Positions 54,847 to 63,730 of a DNA stretch of 64,000 bases are shown here, piece after piece (the stretch's first letter is position 1; every line of letters begins with the position of its first letter). The notes under the pieces were generated by a model. That model was not told the origin of the DNA. It worked only from the letters and a program-made list of their open reading frames with translations, and searched no databases. The position numbers and the translations under genes are program-made. Origin of the DNA: JACCVL01 sp963695375 (lineage in GTDB: Bacteria > Actinomycetota > Actinomycetes > Propionibacteriales > Nocardioidaceae); the NCBI GenBank assembly GCA_963695375.1, contig OY968767.1, forward strand, positions 558,001 through 622,000, read 5' to 3'.

Positions 54847-57422
54847 GCTCCGGGGACCCTGCTGTACCCCCGGCCGGCCTGCCCGGACTCGACCCCTCCT
54901 GGTCTCGCACGGTCGACGTCACGGACGGCGCCGGTCGGCCGCACCGCTGGCACGTCCTCGACAACGGCGCCGCCCCGAGCGCCGGAACCCTGCTCTGCGT
55001 CCACGGCAACCCGACCTGGTCCTACCTCTGGCGGCGCGTGCTCGCGGCCGCTCCGGCGGGCTGGCGGGTGCTGGCGCCCGACCAGCTCGGGATGGGCTAC
55101 TCCGAGCGGCTGGACGCCCCCCGCTCGCTGGCCGAGCGGGTGGCCGACCTGGGAGACCTGACGTCCGCGCTGGCCGTCACCGGCCCGGTCGTCGTCGTGG
55201 CCCACGACTGGGGCGGCCCGGTGTCGCTGGGCTGGGCCCTGGAGCACCGCGACCAGCTGCACGGCCTCGTGCTCACCAACACCGCCGTGCACCAGCCCGC
55301 CGGAGCCGCCGCGCCGACGCTGATCCGGCTGGCCCGGCAGCCAGGTCTGCGACAGCTCGCCTGCGTGCAGACCCCGACGTTCGTCCGGGCCGCCAGCGCG
55401 CTGTCCCGACCCGCGCTGGCACCCGAGGTCCGGGCCGCGCTGGCCGCGCCGTACTCGAGCCCGGGCCGCCGGCGCGCGGTCGGTGACTTCGTCCAGGACA
55501 TCCCGCTGGCCCCGGGGCATCCGAGCGCGCCGACCCTGGACCGGATCGCGGCCGGGATCCGCGGACTGGACGTGCCCGCGTTGCTGCTCTGGGGACCACG
55601 CGACCCGGTCTTCGGCGACCAGCACCTGGCGGACCTGCTCGGGCGGTTGCCGCAGGCGAGCCTGCACCGGTACGAGGGCGCCTCGCACCTGGTGACCGAA
55701 GACGCCCCGCAGTACGCGGACGCGGTCGCGCAGTGGGTCGACGACGGGCTCGGCGCCGCGGTCGACGGACCGTCCGGGCCGGTCGCACCCGAGGTCGCCC
55801 GTCCCGGGGCACCCCTGTGGGCGGCGCTGCGGGCCCGCGCCCAGGACCCGTCGCCCGCGGTGCACGAGGCCGGCCGGCCGCCGGTGGGGTGGGACCTGCT
55901 GGCCCGCCGGGTGGAGCAGCTCGCCGCGGGACTGGTCGCGCACGGGGTCCGACCCGGCGACCGGGTGGCGCTGCTCGTCCCACCGTCCGCGGACCTGACC
56001 GCCGCGGCGTACGCCGTGTGGCGAGCGGGCGGGGTGATCGTGGTGGCGGACAAAGGGCTCGGCGGGGTCCGGATGGGCCGGGCGCTGCGCAGCGCGCGGG
56101 TCGACCATGTGATCGGGACGCCCGCCGGCCTCGCGCTGGCCCGGCTGGTGCGGCTGCCCGGGACCCGGATCGCCGCCGGCGCCTCGAGCCGAGCCGGCAG
56201 GCGCGCGCTGGGGGCCCGCCGGACCCTCGCTGACCTGGCCCGACTCGGCCGGACGTCCGCCGCTGCACCGGAGCCGTGCCCGGAGGCCGAGTGTGCGGTG
56301 GTCTTCACCTCGGGCGCGACCGGCCCGCCGAAGGGCGTCGTCTACCGGCACCGCCAGGTGCGGGCCCAGCTCGAGCTGCTCCGCAGCACGTATGCACTGA
56401 CCGACGCCGACCGGTTCGTCGCCGCGTTCGCACCGTTTGCTCTGCTCGGACCTGCCCTCGGCATCGGCTCGGCGACTCCGGACGTCGACATCACCGCGCC
56501 GCAGACCCTGACCGCCGCGACCCTCGCGGAGGCGGTCGAGGCGGTCGGCGCGACGGTGGTCTTCGCCTCGCCAGCGGCACTGCGCGGCGTCCTGGCGTCG
56601 GAGGCGGGCCTCACGCCGGCACAGCGGGCGGCGCTCGGCGGGGTGCGCCTGCTGATCTCGGCGGGGGCGCCGGTCCCGGCCACCCTGCTGCGCGCCGTCC
56701 GGCAGGTGCTGCCGGCCGCAGCGGCGCACACGCCGTACGGGATGACCGAGGCGATGCCGGTCACCGACATCTCCCTGGAACAGATCGAGGCGGCCGGTCC
56801 AGGCAACGGGGTGTGCGTCGGCCGGCCACTGAACGGTGTCGACGTGGCGATCAGCCCGCTGACCGACCTGGGCCGTGCCGACGCGGCTCCGACCTCGGTC
56901 GGCGAGGTGACCGGCGAGGTGTGCATCCGCGGCGCGCACGTGAAGGACCGCTACGACGCCTTGTGGGCGACCGAGCGGCACAGCTCCCGGGACCGGGGGT
57001 GGCACCGCACCGGCGACGTCGGCCACCTCGATGACACGGGGCGGCTGTGGATCGAGGGCCGGCTCGGGCACCTGATCGTCACCGCCCGCGGCGTCGTGAC
57101 ACCGGTCGGACCGGAACAGCGGGTCCAGACGCTGCCGGACGTCCGCGCCGCAGCCGTGGTCGGCGTGGGCCCGGTCGGGAACCAGCAGGTCGTGGTGGTG
57201 GTCGTGCCCGAGGGCCGCGCGCCCTCGCACCGGGCGCCGACCGCGGACCTCGCCCTGACCGACACGGTCCGGGCGGTCGCGGGGGTGGAGGTCGCCGCGG
57301 TCCTGGTGGCCGCCGACCTGCCGGTCGACATCCGGCACGCCTCCAAGGTGGACCGCACCCGGCTGGCCGGCTGGGCCGCGAGCGTGCTCGACGGCGGCCG
57401 GGGGCGCCGTCCTCCCCGATGA
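54843..57422 (+). CDS. oleBC: OleBC fusion: beta-lactone decarboxylase / beta-lactone synthetase
   Basis: An 859-residue fusion. The N-terminal ~300 residues are an alpha/beta hydrolase (OleB) with HGNPTWSYLWR and AHDWGGPVSLGW (nucleophile Asp122). The rest is an AMP-forming ligase (OleC) with P-loop VFTSGATGPPKG (~487-498), YGMTEAMPVTD and GWHRTGDVGHLD. OleC makes the beta-lactone from a beta-hydroxy acid; OleB removes CO2 to give a cis-olefin. The same fusion is known from Micrococcus-type ole clusters. GTG start. Confidence 0.93.
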   Translation: MSSGDPAVPPAGLPGLDPSWSRTVDVTDGAGRPHRWHVLDNGAAPSAGTLLCVHGNPTWSYLWRRVLAAAPAGWRVLAPDQLGMGYSERLDAPRSLAERVADLGDLTSALAVTGPVVVVAHDWGGPVSLGWALEHRDQLHGLVLTNTAVHQPAGAAAPTLIRLARQPGLRQLACVQTPTFVRAASALSRPALAPEVRAALAAPYSSPGRRRAVGDFVQDIPLAPGHPSAPTLDRIAAGIRGLDVPALLLWGPRDPVFGDQHLADLLGRLPQASLHRYEGASHLVTEDAPQYADAVAQWVDDGLGAAVDGPSGPVAPEVARPGAPLWAALRARAQDPSPAVHEAGRPPVGWDLLARRVEQLAAGLVAHGVRPGDRVALLVPPSADLTAAAYAVWRAGGVIVVADKGLGGVRMGRALRSARVDHVIGTPAGLALARLVRLPGTRIAAGASSRAGRRALGARRTLADLARLGRTSAAAPEPCPEAECAVVFTSGATGPPKGVVYRHRQVRAQLELLRSTYALTDADRFVAAFAPFALLGPALGIGSATPDVDITAPQTLTAATLAEAVEAVGATVVFASPAALRGVLASEAGLTPAQRAALGGVRLLISAGAPVPATLLRAVRQVLPAAAAHTPYGMTEAMPVTDISLEQIEAAGPGNGVCVGRPLNGVDVAISPLTDLGRADAAPTSVGEVTGEVCIRGAHVKDRYDALWATERHSSRDRGWHRTGDVGHLDDTGRLWIEGRLGHLIVTARGVVTPVGPEQRVQTLPDVRAAAVVGVGPVGNQQVVVVVVPEGRAPSHRAPTADLALTDTVRAVAGVEVAAVLVAADLPVDIRHASKVDRTRLAGWAASVLDGGRGRRPPR

Positions 57423-58465
57423 GGGTGCTCGTCACCGGGGCGAGCGGGATGCTCGGGCGGGCAACCGCCCGCGCCCTGATCGCCCGCGGCGACGAGGTGA
57501 CCGTGCTGCAGCGCCGGCCCGCCGGGCTGCCGTGCCCGGAGGTGCACGCCGACGTCGCCGATGCGAGAGCCGTGCAGCGGGCAGCGCGCGGACAGGACGC
57601 GGTCGTCCACCTGGCGGCGAAGGTCGACGTCACCGGGCCGTGGCCGGAGTATCGGCGGGCGAACGTGCAGGGCACCCGCAGCATCGTTGCCGCCTGTCGG
57701 TCCGAGGGTGTCGGCAGGTTGGTACACGTGTCCACACCAGCGGTCGCGCACAGCGGCTCGGCCATCGTCGGTGACACCGCGGCGCCGGCCGACCCCACCC
57801 ACGCGCGCGGGCACTACGCCCGGTCGAAGGCGGTCGCCGAGCAGGAGGCGCTGGCGGCCGATGCCCCCGCACTCGCGGTCCTCGCGGTGCGGCCGCACCT
57901 GGTGTGGGGGCCCGGCGACACCCAGCTCGTGGACCGGATCGTGGCCCGGGCCCGGACCGGCCGGCTGCCGCTGATCGGCTCCGGCGCCGCCCTGATCGAC
58001 ACGACGTACGTCGACAACGCCGTGGCCGCGCTGGTGGCGGCCCTGGACCGCTGCGGACCGGTGCACGGCCGGGCCTTCGTCGTCTCGAACGGGGAGCCGC
58101 GGACGGTCGCCGAGGTGCTGGACCGGATCTGCGCGGCCGCCGGCGTCGCGGGACCGCGGCACCGGCTGCCGGTCCCGGCGGCCACGTGGGCAGGTGCCGC
58201 TGTCGACGGGCTCTGGGCGGCCCTCGGTCGTCGCGACACCCCGCCGCTGACCCGGTTCCTCGCCGAGCAGCTGTCCACCGCGCACTGGTTCGACCAGCGC
58301 GAGGTCCGCCGGGCGCTGGGCTGGGAGCCCCGCGTCAGCCTGGACGAGGGGTTCGCCCGGCTCGCCCGCTGGTACGCCGCGGGGCCACCCTCTCCGCCCG
58401 CACCCCCGACACCCCCGACACCCCCCTCCCCACGATCCGCGACTTCTGCAGCACGGCGGAGCTGA
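57419..58465 (+). CDS. oleD: OleD-type NAD(P)-dependent 2-alkyl-3-oxoalkanoate reductase
   Basis: A 348-residue extended short-chain dehydrogenase with MRVLVTGASGMLGRATAR (NAD(P) site) and the HYARSK Tyr-Lys pair. It reduces the OleA product to the beta-hydroxy acid for OleC. ATG 57419 overlaps the oleBC stop. The last ~20 residues (Pro-rich then SPRSATSAARRS) are encoded by a dispersed repeat copy, so they may be an added tail. Confidence 0.93.
   Translation: MRVLVTGASGMLGRATARALIARGDEVTVLQRRPAGLPCPEVHADVADARAVQRAARGQDAVVHLAAKVDVTGPWPEYRRANVQGTRSIVAACRSEGVGRLVHVSTPAVAHSGSAIVGDTAAPADPTHARGHYARSKAVAEQEALAADAPALAVLAVRPHLVWGPGDTQLVDRIVARARTGRLPLIGSGAALIDTTYVDNAVAALVAALDRCGPVHGRAFVVSNGEPRTVAEVLDRICAAAGVAGPRHRLPVPAATWAGAAVDGLWAALGRRDTPPLTRFLAEQLSTAHWFDQREVRRALGWEPRVSLDEGFARLARWYAAGPPSPPAPPTPPTPPSPRSATSAARRS
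58431..58451 (+). repeat. Dispersed composite repeat, copy 6
   Basis: Core with CTTCTGCAG, preceded by a C-rich tract (58388-58431) that places four or more G-runs on the minus strand. It lies within the 3' end of oleD and codes its final residues. Confidence 0.88.
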
Positions 58466-58496
58466 CGGACGGTCAGCGGACACCGGGGGCGACGGG

Positions 58497-58569
58497 AGCC
58501 GGCGGGGGGACTCGAACCCCCAACCCCTTGTTTACAAGACAAGTGCGCTGCCAGTTGCGCCACGCCGGC
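58497..58569 (-). tRNA. tRNA-Thr (anticodon UGU)
   Basis: A 73-nt cloverleaf on the minus strand: acceptor GCCGGCG pairs with CGCCGGC (discriminator T), anticodon stem CTTGT/ACAAG with loop CTTGTAA, T-arm GGGGGTTCGAGTCCCCC. The anticodon TGT (plus 58534-58536) reads ACA Thr codons. CCA is not encoded. Confidence 0.95.
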
Positions 58570-58650
58570 GGGAGCTCCCCATCGTAGGCGCACCCGGCGG
58601 CGCACCTCGGGGCGTGGCCGGTCGCCACCGGCGCGCGGCATACTGCGCGG

Positions 58651-59253
58651 ATGGGTGCCGACGAGATCCGCGGCTCGGCCGGCTGGTGGGACGAGCGCTA
58701 CCACGAGTCGGCGATGCTCTGGACGCACGAGCCGAACCGGTTCGTGGTGGAGGAGGCCGCCGACCTCGCGCCCGGCCGGGCGCTGGACCTGGCCTGCGGA
58801 GAGGGCCGCAACGCGCTGTGGCTGGCCACCCGCGGCTGGCAGGTGACCGCGGTCGACTTCAGCGGCGTCGCGCTGGAGCGGGGCCGCCGGCTGGCTGCCG
58901 AGGCGAAGCTGCAGGTCGAATGGGTCGAGGCAGACGTGCTGTCCTGGCAGCCGGCGGAGGGCGGGTACGACCTGGTCCTGCTCGGCTACCTGCAGCTGCC
59001 GGCGGGCGAGCGGCAGACCGCGCTGTCCCTGGCCGCCTCGGCCGTCGCGTCACGAGGTTCGCTGCTGGTTGTCGCCCACGACCTCCGCAACCTCGCGGAG
59101 GGGACCGGTGGCCCGCAGGACCCCGCCCTGCTGTGGACGCCGGACGAGGTCGAGCGGCCCGGCTTCGCCGCCGCGCGGGCGGAGACCGCCGAGCGCCCGG
59201 TCGACGACGAGATCGCCCTGGACACCGTGGTCCGGCTGGTCCGCACCGGCTGA
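58651..59253 (+). CDS. Class-I SAM-dependent methyltransferase
   Basis: A 200-residue methyltransferase with the SAM-binding motif I ALDLACGEGRNALWLA and VTAVDFSGVALERG. The start WWDERYHESAMLWTHEPNRF resembles TehB/thiopurine-type enzymes. Substrate unknown. It lies 43 bp ahead of the DUF4032 gene and divergent from the tRNA. Confidence 0.88.
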   Translation: MGADEIRGSAGWWDERYHESAMLWTHEPNRFVVEEAADLAPGRALDLACGEGRNALWLATRGWQVTAVDFSGVALERGRRLAAEAKLQVEWVEADVLSWQPAEGGYDLVLLGYLQLPAGERQTALSLAASAVASRGSLLVVAHDLRNLAEGTGGPQDPALLWTPDEVERPGFAAARAETAERPVDDEIALDTVVRLVRTG

Positions 59254-59296
59254 GACGTCGCCGTCGCCGCAGGTCGTGGCGGGGCAGACTGACGCC

Positions 59297-60607
59297 GTGG
59301 CACTTCGCATCCTGGCCGCCCGGCCGACCAAGGAGCTGCTCGCCCTGCCCTGGCAGCACCCGCTGGAGGAGTGGGACGAGTCGGTGCAGGTGCTGCTGGC
59401 GCGCGGTCTGTCCCGTCACGTCGTGCGGTTCGTCCGCGCCGACGCCCAGGTGTACGCGGTCAAGGAGACCCGCGAGGAGTGGGCCTGGCGGGAGTACCAC
59501 CTGCTCCGCAACCTGCGCCGGCTCGGACTGCCCACGGTGGAGCCCACCGGGGTGGTCACCGGCCGGCAGACTCCCGACGGCACACCGCTCGAGCCCGCGC
59601 TGCTGACCCGGCACCTCACCCACTCGCTGCCGTACCGCGCCCTGTTCAGCCGCCGGCTGCAGCCGGACACCACCCGCCGCGTCGTCGACGCGATGGTGGT
59701 GCTGCTGGTCCGGCTGCACGTCGAAGGCTTCTGGTGGGGAGACTGCTCGCTGTCGAACACGCTGTTCCGCCGCAGCGCGGGCGAGTTCGCCGCCTACCTC
59801 GTGGACGCGGAGACCGGCGAGCTGCACCCGGAGCTCACCGACGGTCAGCGGGCGCACGACCTCGAGCTGGTCGCCACCAACGTCTTCGGCGAGCTGTGCG
59901 ACCTGCAGGCCGGCGGGCTGCTCGACGAGGACTGGGACCCGATGGTCATGGTCGATCGGGTGCAGGAGCGGTACGCCGCGCTGTGGCAGGCGCTGACCGG
60001 GGTCGAGGAGTTCGACACCGCGGAGACCTGGCGGATCGAGCAGCGGGTGGAGCAGCTGAACGCGCTCGGGTTCGACGTGGACGAGCTGGACATCGTCACC
60101 GACTTCGACGGCGCCACCGTCCGGATCCAGCCGCACGTAGTCGAGGCCGGCCACCACACCCGGCGACTGCAGGGCCTGACCGGCCTCGACGTCGAGGAGC
60201 ACCAGGCGCGCCGGCTGCTCAACGACCTCGCCGCCTTCACGGCCGCCGCCGACCTGCAGGGCGAGGACCCGGCGATCGTCGCGCACCGGTGGCTGACCGA
60301 GGTCTACGAGCCGCTGCGCGCCCTCGTGCCACCCGAGCTGCGGGACCGGCTGGAGATGGCGGAGCTCTTCCACGAGGTGCTCGAGCACCGGTGGTACCTG
60401 TCCGAGCGCGCCGGCCGGGAGTACGAGCTCTTCGAGGCGGCTCGGGACTACGTCGGCACGGTGCTCCCGACGCTGCCGGACGTGGCCACCACCCTCACGC
60501 CGGCCGACAGGGCCGACACCGAGCTGTCGGACTCCATGCGGGCCGCGGAGCCCGCGGACGAGGCTGCGCCGGCCGGCGAGCCCGGGCCGGGCTCGCCGGG
60601 GGCCTGA
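59297..60607 (+). CDS. DUF4032 protein with kinase-like N-terminal domain
   Basis: A 436-residue protein. The N-terminal half resembles lipopolysaccharide-kinase/RIO-like folds: VYAVKETREEWAWREY (Lys), FWWGDCSLSNTLFRR (catalytic Asp and Asn loop) and YLVDAETGEL (metal Asp). The second half is DUF4032. A Pro/Ala/Glu-rich tail ends it. The substrate of this actinobacterial family is unknown. GTG 59297 start. Confidence 0.87.
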   Translation: MALRILAARPTKELLALPWQHPLEEWDESVQVLLARGLSRHVVRFVRADAQVYAVKETREEWAWREYHLLRNLRRLGLPTVEPTGVVTGRQTPDGTPLEPALLTRHLTHSLPYRALFSRRLQPDTTRRVVDAMVVLLVRLHVEGFWWGDCSLSNTLFRRSAGEFAAYLVDAETGELHPELTDGQRAHDLELVATNVFGELCDLQAGGLLDEDWDPMVMVDRVQERYAALWQALTGVEEFDTAETWRIEQRVEQLNALGFDVDELDIVTDFDGATVRIQPHVVEAGHHTRRLQGLTGLDVEEHQARRLLNDLAAFTAAADLQGEDPAIVAHRWLTEVYEPLRALVPPELRDRLEMAELFHEVLEHRWYLSERAGREYELFEAARDYVGTVLPTLPDVATTLTPADRADTELSDSMRAAEPADEAAPAGEPGPGSPGA

Positions 60608-60626
60608 CGGGAGACTGCGCCGGGAG

Positions 60627-61781
60627 TCAGCCGCCGGCCGCGCGGACCACGTCCCGCCCGATCACCATCCGCTGCACCTGGTTGGTGCCCTCGAAGATCT
60701 GGGTCACCTTCGCCTCGCGCATGTACCGCTCGACCGGGTAGTCCCTGGTGTAGCCGTAGCCGCCGAGCACCTGCACGGCGTCGGTGGTCACCCGCATGGC
60801 GGCGTCGGTGGCGGTCAGCTTGGCCACCGAGGCCTGCCGGCTGTACGCCCTGCCGGCGTCCCGGAGCCGGGCCGCGTGCAGGTAGGTGGCGCGCGCCTGG
60901 TCGACGGCGGCCGCCATGTCGGCCAGCAGGAACTGCATGCCCTGGAAGTCCGTCACCGGCCGACCGAACTGCTCCCGACCCACCGCGTACGCGCTGGCAG
61001 TGTCCAGCGCGGCCTGGGCCAGGCCGGTGGCGCAGGCGGCGATCCCCAGCCGCCCGCCGTCGAGCGCGGCGAGCGCGACGCGCATCCCCTGGCCCTCGTC
61101 ACCGATCCGGTGCGTCGCCGGCACCCGGACGCCGTCCAGCAGCACCTGGGTGGTGGTGGAGCCGGTCAGACCCATCTTCTTCTCCGGGGCGCCGAAGCCG
61201 AGTCCGTCCAGTCCGGCCGGCACGTGGAACGTCGTGATCCCCTTCGTCCGGTCGTCGGACGTGCGGGCGAACACCAGGTAGAAGTCGGCCTCACCGCCGT
61301 GGGTGATCCACGCCTTGGTGCCGGTCAGGACGTAGTCGTCACCGTCTCGCACGGCCTTGGTCCGCATCGCGGCCACGTCCGACCCGGCCTGCGGCTCGCT
61401 CAGGCAGTACGCCCCGAGCTGCTCGCCGCCGAGCATGTCCGGCAGCAGCGCCTTGCGCTGCTCGTCGGTGCCGAAGCCGCTGACCGCCCAGCAGGCCAGC
61501 GAGTGCACCGAGACGCCCACCCCGACCGTCATCCAGGCGGTCGCGATCTCCTCCAGCGCCTGCAGGTACACCTCGTACGGCTGCGCGCCGCCGCCGTACT
61601 CCTCGGCATACGGGAGCGAGAGCAGTCCGGCCTGGCCGAGCAGGGTGAAGGCGTCGCGGGGGAACCGCTCGGCCGCCTCGTCGTCGGCGGCGCGGGGGGC
61701 CAGCCGCTCCTGCGCGATCTCGCGCACCAGCGTGAGCAGGTCGCGGCTCTCCTCGGTCGGAAGCAGACGGTCGACAGCCAT
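60627..61781 (-). CDS. Acyl-CoA dehydrogenase
   Basis: A 384-residue flavoprotein with AYCLSEPQAGSDVAAM, KAWITHGG, ALDGGRLGIAACATGLAQAALD and QVLGGYGYTRDYPVERYMREAKVTQIFEGTNQVQRM (given in parts over the family's C-terminal region). The Glu of IFEGT is the usual catalytic base of short/medium-chain enzymes. ATG 61781 begins the conserved MAVDRLLPTEE; upstream residues come from a repeat element. Confidence 0.94.
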   Translation of the reverse strand: MAVDRLLPTEESRDLLTLVREIAQERLAPRAADDEAAERFPRDAFTLLGQAGLLSLPYAEEYGGGAQPYEVYLQALEEIATAWMTVGVGVSVHSLACWAVSGFGTDEQRKALLPDMLGGEQLGAYCLSEPQAGSDVAAMRTKAVRDGDDYVLTGTKAWITHGGEADFYLVFARTSDDRTKGITTFHVPAGLDGLGFGAPEKKMGLTGSTTTQVLLDGVRVPATHRIGDEGQGMRVALAALDGGRLGIAACATGLAQAALDTASAYAVGREQFGRPVTDFQGMQFLLADMAAAVDQARATYLHAARLRDAGRAYSRQASVAKLTATDAAMRVTTDAVQVLGGYGYTRDYPVERYMREAKVTQIFEGTNQVQRMVIGRDVVRAAGG

Positions 61782-61800
61782 TCCGTCAGGGTAGGCGCGT

Positions 61801-61850
61801 CCCGACCGATGATGCATTCCGGTCGCCCCGGCGACGGCAATGCCTCATCG
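61801..61850. repeat. 50-nt palindromic element, copy B
   Basis: Starts CCCGACCGATGATGCATT and ends CAATGCCTCATCG, matching copy A at 39384-39433 in about 43 of 50 bases. The arms fold into one imperfect hairpin. It sits just upstream of the acyl-CoA dehydrogenase start. Confidence 0.88.
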
Positions 61851-61872
61851 CTTGTCCGGGGCGACCGGCGGG

Positions 61873-62709
61873 TCAGTCGCTCCAGGGTGTCCGCGGCCGG
61901 TCCTGCCGGACGCCGTCCAGCGTGAGGTCGAGGTTCTCGGTGAAGAAGGCGACCATGCCCTGCACCGGCACCGCGTCGGTCCGCGGCTCGAGGTAGGTCC
62001 AGGCCACGTCGAGCGGGCGGCCACCCCGCGGCACCGACCACCAGGTCGCCCGCCCCTTGTACGCACACCAGGTGGCCGACTCGCTCGGCGTCAGCGCCGA
62101 CAGGTCGACGTCAGAGGTGGGGAGGTACCACCGGATCGGCAGGCCGGTCTCGACCAGCATGCTCGGCCGTCGGCTCTCGGCCAGCAGCCGACCGGCATCC
62201 TCCACCCGGACGTGCCGGGTGCTCCGCACCACGTCGATCCGCTTGAACGGATCCCGCGGGTGCGCGACGACCTCGTCCTCCTCCTCCAGCCAGCTGTCCA
62301 ACGCCGCGAAGTCGAGCACCACGTAGCCGTCCAGATCCGGGTCGTCCAGCCGGTACGCCGCGCCGTGCTGCACACCGGACGGCCCGCTCAGCATCAGCTC
62401 CTCGCCCGGTGTCGTGTGCAGCCGGAAGCGCCCGGGCGGCAGCACCGGCCCGCCGTCGGGGTGGTCCCAGGTGATGTCCGGGGCGTCCCCCGGCTCGGGC
62501 TCGGTCTCGGGCACCAGCAGGCCCGGGGCCACGTCGTGCTCCGGCACGGCGTACTGCGGCACCACCCGCCGGGGCTCCCAGAGCAGCAGCGCACCCTCGG
62601 TGTCCAGCACGGGTTGACCGGCTCGCAGCCCGCGTAGCCGCCGGCCGAGTGGCTCGTAGCAGAGCTCACGGGTCCGGGACAGGAACACCGACATCGCGCG
62701 GGTCGCCAT
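61873..62709 (-). CDS. DUF427 domain protein
   Basis: A 278-residue protein with two DUF427 units, the second (~140-255) carrying RRPSMLVETGLPIRWYLP and TWCAYKGRATWWSV, the most conserved part. DUF427 proteins are small beta-rich proteins of unknown function. ATG 62709 starts MATRAMSVFLSRTREL. It follows the GH32/68-like gene by 32 bp on the same strand. Confidence 0.88.
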   Translation of the reverse strand: MATRAMSVFLSRTRELCYEPLGRRLRGLRAGQPVLDTEGALLLWEPRRVVPQYAVPEHDVAPGLLVPETEPEPGDAPDITWDHPDGGPVLPPGRFRLHTTPGEELMLSGPSGVQHGAAYRLDDPDLDGYVVLDFAALDSWLEEEDEVVAHPRDPFKRIDVVRSTRHVRVEDAGRLLAESRRPSMLVETGLPIRWYLPTSDVDLSALTPSESATWCAYKGRATWWSVPRGGRPLDVAWTYLEPRTDAVPVQGMVAFFTENLDLTLDGVRQDRPRTPWSD

Positions 62710-62741
62710 TGGCCGACGATCCGCCCCCACCCGGCCGGGGG

Positions 62742-63725
62742 TCAAGCCGGTCCGGTCGCGGCGGGGTGCACCGGGACCGGTACGGGCGGGCCGATGGAGC
62801 CGCCACGATCCGGGCCCCACACGTTGTCGAAGGCGAGCAGGTGCGGTCCGTCGTCGGTCTCGACCAGCCGGCCGGCGTACAACGAGCCGTCGGTCAGCGG
62901 CACCGCCGCCGACGCGTCGTACGGTCCGGCCGGGTCGACGGCACGGACCACCCAGTGACCGGTCCAGCCGTGCCGCGCCCGCTGCCACCCGGCCAGCTGC
63001 GCCGGCAGGCAGGAGAACACCAGCCAGCAGGTTCCGGCGACCGTGGCCACCTGCGGCACCTCCAGCTGGCCGAACCCGGAGCCGGGCTCGGTGCGGGGCG
63101 GGCCCACCTCCCACCGGTCGAGGTCGGCCGACCAGGCGTGGCCGAGCACCCCCAGGTCGTCGGCCTCCAGGTCGGGGTGCCGGTCCGGTCGCGCCCGCGC
63201 GGTGACCAGCATGTGCCAGCCGGCGCCGCCGGGGTCGGCGAAGACCCACGGGTCGCGCCAGTGCTCGTCCGGCCAGGCCTGGCTGTCGCCGAGCCTGGCG
63301 TACCACCGTGGGTCGGCGTCGACCGGACCCATCGCCGGGTCCTTGCGCCAGGTCAACAGGTCGTCACTGACCGCACGCAGCACCCGCTGCACCTCACCGC
63401 CGCTGACCGGGTCCGCCGGGTCCCTGGACATGCCGGTGTAGTAGGTGTGCCAGCGGCCGTCCGGGGCGCGCAGCGTGCACCCGGTCCAGGTGGCCACCGC
63501 GTCCGCGGTGCCGGGCCCGCCCGGGCCGACCACGTCCGGCAGCCGGGTCCACGCGGTCAGGTCCACGCTCGCCGCGTGGCCGATCCTCGCGTTCGCGTGC
63601 CGCAGCTCGGGGTCGGCGAGAGTCCGGGGGGCGTGCAGGAAGAACAGGTGCCACGGGTGCTGCTCGTCAGCCGGTTCGTACAGCGGCCAGCTGTCCCAGA
63701 CCCAGGCGTCGTCCAGCCGCAGCAC
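62742..63725 (-). CDS. GH32/GH68-superfamily glycoside hydrolase-like protein
   Basis: A 327-residue five-blade beta-propeller-like protein with WVWDSWPLY (nucleophile Asp), HWRDPWVFADPG (RDP transition-state Asp) and GQLEVPQV (candidate acid/base Glu). The first motif resembles levansucrase-type GH68, the last GH32/43. No signal peptide is seen, so it would work inside the cell. GTG 63725 start is likely. It is 5 bp downstream of the rRNA methyltransferase. Confidence 0.8.
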   Translation of the reverse strand: MLRLDDAWVWDSWPLYEPADEQHPWHLFFLHAPRTLADPELRHANARIGHAASVDLTAWTRLPDVVGPGGPGTADAVATWTGCTLRAPDGRWHTYYTGMSRDPADPVSGGEVQRVLRAVSDDLLTWRKDPAMGPVDADPRWYARLGDSQAWPDEHWRDPWVFADPGGAGWHMLVTARARPDRHPDLEADDLGVLGHAWSADLDRWEVGPPRTEPGSGFGQLEVPQVATVAGTCWLVFSCLPAQLAGWQRARHGWTGHWVVRAVDPAGPYDASAAVPLTDGSLYAGRLVETDDGPHLLAFDNVWGPDRGGSIGPPVPVPVHPAATGPA

Positions 63726-63730
63726 GGCGG

